Under the pieces are notes generated by a model. That model was not told where the DNA came from. It did not search any database and saw only the letters and a list, made by a program, of their open reading frames with translations. A DNA stretch of 64,000 bases, from positions 5,766,001 to 5,830,000 of the forward strand of contig NC_051132.1 of the NCBI RefSeq assembly GCF_014839805.1, read 5' to 3'. The stretch comes from Manduca sexta (lineage: Eukaryota > Arthropoda > Insecta > Lepidoptera > Sphingidae). Below, piece after piece: positions 58,294 through 64,000 of the stretch. Positions within the stretch are counted from its first letter, which is position 1, and each line of letters opens with the position of its first letter. Both the position numbers and the translations under genes were made by a program.

Positions 58294-58490
58294 TCCTACT
58301 AATGTTATAAATGCGAAGTTTGTGAGGATAGATGTTTGTATGTATGTATGTTTGTTCCTCTTTCACGAAAAAACCTCTGAACGGATTTGGATAAAACTTT
58401 ACAGTTATATTGGTTATACATCAGAATAACACATAGGCTACAATTTATAATGACTTTGTGTAATTTGGTCATAATATAACGATACATATC
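58294..58490 (+). mobile_element. Helitron-like element, third family
   Basis: Host A then 'tcctactaatgttataaatg', a (GTAT)n tract, 'gttcctctttcacgaaaaaa', 'cctctgaacggatttggat' and 'aataacacataggctac'. This is a very common lepidopteran short element. The TC end is clear; the CTAG end was not found. Confidence 0.6.
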
Positions 58491-58900
58491 AAGTAAGTCG
58501 AAAAAAATTGCTATCTTGGCGTACGCTGCCTAAACCGTTGGAGTTAGACAAAGATAATGTACCGTAGGTTTGTATAGTTGACCCTAAGAAGGTTGTAGGC
58601 TACTTTCTATGAAACTTCTAACGTCTCAATACGTGAAATTTCAAACCAACAACATGCAAATCTTAATTGTAGTTACTTACAAGTTTAAATCATGTATAAA
58701 GTCATCGGGAGTTAACAAGTTCTCTTGTCTATTAGATGTTTTGTAGAAGTTTAAGTCTCAGATTTTAGTATACATTAACAATAGACGGCTTATAGATTAA
58801 GCTGAGTAAATGTTTAATTTTAAGTTATAGTTTTATTATTATAGGAATTAAGTCTAACATTAGCATTTGTTAAAATTATGTTACAGCATATGTCTGGAAG
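58491..58900. other. unassigned AT-rich DNA
   Basis: 'acatgcaaatcttaattgtag' (about 58651) repeats a word from 58257-58276 together with 'aaccaacaacatgcaaatc'. So there is a local duplication of roughly 30 bases either side of the element at 58294. Confidence 0.45.
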
Positions 58901-59108
58901 ATTTTTTTATTGCTTTGAATGACGAGAATAGTTTGTCGTTCGCCTGATGGTAAGCGATACGACCGCTCATAAACAGCTGAAACACCTCCACCCAACAATT
59001 TGAATTACAAAGTATTGTTTAGTATTCTACTGCGCTCGCCACCCTGAGATATGAGATGATAAGTCTTATTATGTCCAGTAGTTACACTAGCTACAATTTT
59101 TCAGAACA
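58901..59108 (+). repeat. repeat D, shorter copy
   Basis: 'attgctttgaatgacgagaa', 'cgttcgcctgatggtaagcg', 'cgaccgctcataaacagctg' and 'tctactgcgctcgccaccc', as in 8497-8800, ending earlier at 'gttacactagctac'. Confidence 0.72.
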
Positions 59109-59194
59109 CATAATAGATTTGTCATACATATGTATTGGAAACGATAATATATTGCTTCCTTTCCTGCTACAGAAGTCCATAAATCACTGTAACG

Positions 59195-59415
59195 TTTTAT
59201 AACGTCACTAGTAAGACGCTAGCGCCATCTATTTTAAAATCAGATTAAAACATTCAATTACTTTCCATGGAAGCAAATTACCGAAATAAAACTAGCATAT
59301 GTGTAAAATAAAACTACCAAATTTCATTCAAATCTGTTGCGCTGTTTCTGCATTTTATTCTTACAAACATTAGAAATCTTTCACAACCTTTCGCATTTAT
59401 ATTAATAATATAAGA
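59195..59415 (-). repeat. decayed short element, reverse
   Basis: 'gctagcgccatctattttaa', 'ccatggaagcaaattaccg', 'tttcattcaaatctgttgcg' and 'cgcatttatattaataata' look like the reverse of the family at 58294-58490 and resemble 41874-42085. Confidence 0.45.
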
Positions 59416-61729
59416 AATTACACTTAGTGGAAACAAAACGTATTTTTTGGCGAAAATAGAATCATTAATGTTCCCATATAGCATTATTACTAGTTTATTT
59501 CATATTCACGCTTCATCTCTACCGTTATTTTAACTTCCCTTTTTTTAGATGTGATGTTAAGAAACTTCCTACGTGTGCATTGTATTATTCAAATGTCTGA
59601 AGCTAAAATCTTTTTAGAGACATCGTGTTTTAATAAGGCTCATGTATATGAAGCACGTACCAAATTTATTAATGTTAAAGTGTACACGTCTGCCTTTAGT
59701 ATCTACCTAGTTCTTTTAAGGCACCAAAGGATCTATAAAACGAGTAGAATGAGTAAAAATACGTCTAACTGTGTGCTATTTGGAATTTAAAATTTGCAAT
59801 ATAATAATATTGTTATAGTTAGTATGATAGAGACAGTTTAGATCGAATTTTTAGTAAACAACTACACGATATTTTTTCCAAATATTTTTTTAACTTCTCT
59901 AAATATATCGTTTTCTCTGGATTATATTCAATTCGAATCGTAAATATTTTTTTCTTTTGGAATTATATTGTACAGCCCGAAATACCTAAATCCATACTTC
60001 GCTTCTTCTTCTGTAGTCAGACATCATCCATAAACGAAGTCAGTTGGCACTAGCCCAATTTATCAAATAATTCTTGGCCTATGCAAAACGTATAATATTT
60101 TTATTTTCAAAATTTACGATCGACCTTTTAAGTTCTTCCTGTCGCTATATTTTACAAAATTCTCTCACTTAAGCACGCGGAACGTGACCAAAAAAACGAA
60201 CGCTTCGGAATATTAATACGCCGCTTGGGTTTGAGTTTACCCACAAGGGAAATTATTCACACTCACTCACGCTTCTTCAGCCTTAAATCAAGAATACACC
60301 TGGGATCGGTATACTCTGCTGGCATCCGTCTACTTAGAGATTTTTTAGGAAATTTAACATTCAGTAGATTTTACTAATGTAATATGAAATGTTGTACTAT
60401 TACGAAAGTGGTAGTAATACATTTCCGAAAGATGCAATTTATAAGTTCCGTAATATGAGCTAAACTTAAAATTTTACTGTTATATAGTGATCTATTAGTA
60501 TGGTTGGTTGTTATAGATTGTTATAGTTAGCAATTGTGAATCATTTAGGTCGGACCCTCAATTTATTTTCATAGCACTTTAGAAATGATAGGAAAATAAA
60601 TTAACTATTTTAATCACAAACTAAGAAAATAATAATTATTAATACTAGAATGGTTCTGTTGAAATTTTAAATACTGTATACCGCTAAAAGTAATAGAATT
60701 GATAATCGTTACTTAAAATATGAACGTATGTTGGAATAAGATAGTTATCAATAATGGAAAAGAACCTAAATTCATATACTTTACAGGCTATCATCAAAAA
60801 GGACTAATCACGCGGTGAATGGGACACGAAGGAGTAACAGCGGATTTACCTCAACTAATGAACAATAATAATATTGCACTATTTTTGACGTTATGGCACT
60901 ATATAATAAATGTTAAAATGGCACAAAAGATTTAATTTAAACATTTGCATCCATTTTGACGCCCATTGTAGACAAATAGAAGAAGGTACAACCAATAGTA
61001 TGTTGAGATGTTCGTTTTACAGTATTTAGAAAACTAATGATTTTGAATGTTTAACCACTGCATGTGACGATCTAAAAACTGTAAAATATAGTACAACTGT
61101 ATACGTTAAAAATAGTGCAATTATTGAATGGTATAAAAGTTGATAAATTATGGAATTTGGAGAAAAATATAACAACAAGAAAACTAAATCCAACGTATCT
61201 TTGAAATGGATAATGCAAAAAATTTAATATAGTTTGCAGTATTATCTGAATTATCACAATCAAGAGAAATAAAGAAGGGGAATAATGATAATAGATGGAT
61301 AAATATTATGAAACAAGGACATCGAAGTCTATTATAAACTGTGTTTAAAAGACGCTTCTGTCCAAGAACTGACAATAAAAATATTTTGTCAACTATTATA
61401 CCATAATACATAAGTACATACCGATAAATAAAATGTAAATAGCACGTATTTATTTATTTATTTATGTTTAAGATGTACTTTACTAACGTCATGCTGGTTT
61501 CGCATTTAATACATAACACAGCATTTTGTCTCATAATAAATATTAATTTATTCGTATTAATGTACTAACAATTATTTATGGATTAAATGATTCGATTATA
61601 GACAGTTTATATTATTTAATCATAATATCATTACACTCGCAATTTGTCATAATTCATAACAAAACTTACAAAGTTTTTATTAATACAACAGGCTACCTTT
61701 TCGTGGGAACTAATTCGTTTTACTAACAA
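59416..61729. other. unassigned AT-rich DNA
   Basis: Open frames at 59551-59790, 61072-61263 and 61184-61411 are AT-rich and unrecognised. A TTTA-rich tract is at 61446-61464. Nothing supported. Confidence 0.4.
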
Positions 61730-63163
61730 CTAGCTTTTGCCCGCGGCTCCGCCCGCGTTATAAAGTTTTTCGGGCTAAAGTTTTCCGTTATAAAAGTCAC
61801 GCTATATATTTTCCGGGAGCCTATGTTCTTCCCAGGGTCTCAAACTGTATCCATACCAAATTTTTTGCTATTACATTGGGTAGTTTTTGAGTTTAACACG
61901 TTAGGGCAGACCGATACAGCGGTGGACTTTGTATTAGGATATATTTTTGCAGACCTTTTAAAGAGGAACAATCCCGTCATACATTATTGTTGCATAACTT
62001 TAACCGTTTACGCAGCGCACGCAACAGAAGCTCTCAAAACTAATAAATTGTCCCCGTTTTTGCATCATGTTTCATTACTGCTCCGCTCCTATTGGTCATA
62101 GCGTGACGATATATAACCTATAGCACTCCAGGAACAAAGGGCTATTTAACACAAAACTATTTTTTCAGACTCCACAAACAAAGGGCTATCCAACGCAAAA
62201 AGAATTTTTCAGTTCGGACCGATAGTTCCTGAGATTAGGCATTACTGCTCCGCTCCTATTGGGTATAGCGTGATGATATATAGCCTATAGCACTCCACAA
62301 ACAAAGGGCTATCCAACGCAAAAAGAATTTTTCAGTTCGGACCGATAGTTCTTGAGATTAGGCATTACTGCTCCGCTCCTATTGGGTATAGCGTGATGAT
62401 ATATAGCCTATAGCACTCCACGAACATAGGGGCTATCCAACGCAAAAAGATTTTTTTAGTTTGGACCGGTAGTTCCTGAGATTAGCCATTACTGCTCCGC
62501 TCCTATTGGGTATAGCGTGATGATATATAGCCTATAGCACTCCACAAACAAAGGGCTATCCAACGCAAAAAGAATTTTTCAGTTCGGACCGATAGTTCTT
62601 GAGATTAGGCATTACTGCTCCGCTCCTATTGGGTATAGCGTGATGATATATAGCCTATAGCACTCCACGAACATAGGGCTATCCAACGCAAAAAGAATTT
62701 TTCAGTTCGGACCGATAGTTCCTGAGATTAGGCATTACTGCTCCGCTCCTATTGGGTATAGCGTGATGATATATAGCCTATAGTACTCCACGAACATAGG
62801 GCTATCCAACGCAAAAGATTTTTTAGTTTGGACCGGTAGTTCCTGAGATTAGCCATTACTGCTCCGCTCCTATTGGGTATAGCGTGATGATATATAGCCT
62901 ATAGCACTCCACAAACAAAGGGCTATCCAACGCAAAAAGAATTTTTCAGTTCGGACCGATAGTTCTTGAGATTAGGCATTACTGCTCCGCTCCTATTGGG
63001 TATAGCGTGATGATATATAGCCTATAGCACTCCACGAACATAGGGCTATCCAACGCAAAAAGAATTTTTCAGTTTGGACCAGTAGTTCCTGAGATTAGCG
63101 CGTTCAAACAAACAAACAAACAAACAAACAAACAAACTCTTCAGCTTTATATAATAGTATAGA
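61730..63163 (-). mobile_element. non-autonomous Helitron-like element, longest copy
   Basis: Same structure as 21760-23028: host A (61729), 'ctagcttttgcccgcggctc' hairpin end, unique region, tandem units, (CAAA)n, 'ataatagtataga', host T. The unique region is nearly identical to that at 21760-22100. About eight full tandem units and one fused partial unit follow. No coding frame; the 92-codon frame at 61823-62101 lies in the unique region and is incidental. Confidence 0.82.
62074..63099 (-). repeat. ~123-bp tandem array with higher-order pattern
   Basis: Unit starts ('attactgctccgctcc') at 62074, 62241, 62364, 62488, 62611, 62734, 62855 and 62978, spacing 121-124 after the first. The unit at 62074 is fused at about 62166 to a partial unit. 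Three unit types alternate, distinguished by 'cacaaacaaag' or 'cgaacatag', and by 'gatagttcttgag' or 'ggtagttcctgag'. Confidence 0.9.
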
Positions 63164-63439
63164 TTTGCCTCTGATTCATCAATTTCTGGACTTTGTTAAC
63201 TGGTTTGCCGAATTACTGTAAGGAATAAAGGTTTACGTGTTTGAAAATAGCTGATTCAGTAAGTAATTATATAGTATGAGTGATTAACAGCGCAAACGTT
63301 GCTTCAGTTGGTAAATATCTTACTTCTAAGGGCGACTTCCATCTTGTATTACATCGTATATATAGGAAATCGACCATAGTGGCTCGTAAAGATAAGTCGC
63401 GTTGCGGGTTCATTCGGGGTAAGCAGGTACTTTTTTTCT

Positions 63440-63660
63440 TTTGTTTTAACTCGCACGGCAAAGTGAGCACACTACACCTGATGGTAAGTTGAGTGGGGTC
63501 CAATAGAATGTCGACTAACGAGAGATGATTACCCCGCGGCAGTCGACACAATTATGTCGGCCTGTTGGAACCAGATATACACAGACTGATCCCGGAACGC
63601 GACACACCTTGTCTACGGTGATCGCTATACGGGCGGATATAAAATATATCCAGCAAAATA
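63440..63660 (+). repeat. repeat C copy
   Basis: 'cacctgatggtaagttgagt', 'agaatgtcgactaacgagag', 'gattaccccgcggcagtcg', 'cggcctgttggaaccag' and 'gactgatcccggaacgcgac'. The right third is shortened. Two short frames on opposite strands overlap it and are incidental. Confidence 0.72.
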
Positions 63661-64000
63661 TACTTATAGTTAGCCAAGGTGCTTCAAAATTTATCGTTGG
63701 TCACCTCGTGATTGCATGTACTTAATACAAGCTTTGTAAGATTGTACCTAGTCCTATGGACTATAAAAAATATTGCATTCAATAAATATGGAGAGTCGCA
63801 GTCGCTTATTATTAAATATCATAAAGTATACCCAGTTATTTTACCAGACAGCCAGAAAAATATTTTTCTTAAAGCTGTTTATCTTCGCTTACGAAATATT
63901 GTTAGAAAGGTTGTATTAATTCGCCTTGGAAAATAATACGTCAATAAAACTAAAAGTGCCAATACATGCACGCTAGGCGGGCTCACGAAATTCCGATACT
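63661..64000. other. unassigned AT-rich DNA
   Basis: The 74-codon frame at 63712-63936 shows no recognised domain. Confidence 0.35.

Overview
The window is AT-rich, intron- and repeat-laden nuclear DNA that looks like a moth or butterfly (Lepidoptera). The evidence is the repeat population: short mobile elements ending in a GCCCGCGGCTCCGCC-type hairpin and CTAG, two tRNA-derived SINE families with readable A and B boxes, truncated RTE-type retrotransposon tails ending in (GAT)n, and several other interspersed families that I recognise as typical of lepidopteran genomes. No bacterial-style operons, real tRNA/rRNA genes or CRISPR arrays were seen. A 500-base run of N (42596-43095) is an assembly gap.

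Only one protein-coding gene can be supported. It is an Osiris-family (DUF1676) gene on the + strand, with three consecutive exons at 51783-51943, 53719-53918 and 54875-55101. All four internal splice sites are GT/AG, the exon phases match, and together they give 195 residues: a paired-cysteine region, the conserved DUF1676 middle and a long hydrophobic segment. The signal-peptide exon was not found, and the end is ambiguous: a stop codon at 55099-55101, or a splice donor at 55090. A CpG-rich stretch with a strong donor at 3441-3960 may be a promoter and first exon of some gene, but this is inference.

The rest is repeats. 0-20 kb: scattered fragments, a related repeat pair at 11.0 and 12.9 kb (the first carries a near-perfect 64-bp hairpin), and a 258-bp insertion with a 12-bp target duplication at 20.1 kb. 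20-42 kb: a non-autonomous Helitron-like element at 21760-23028 with seven 123-bp tandem units, several SINEs, a tandem duplication at 29.3 kb, an RTE fragment nested in another repeat at 34.5 kb, and a smaller Helitron-like copy at 40776-41235. 43-51 kb: SINEs, two RTE tails and a short terminal-inverted-repeat element (49658-49850). 55-64 kb: mostly unassigned AT-rich DNA, ending in the largest Helitron-like copy (61730-63163), whose tandem units show a higher-order order. Family names used here (SINE-A, SINE-B, repeats C to I) are local labels, not database names.
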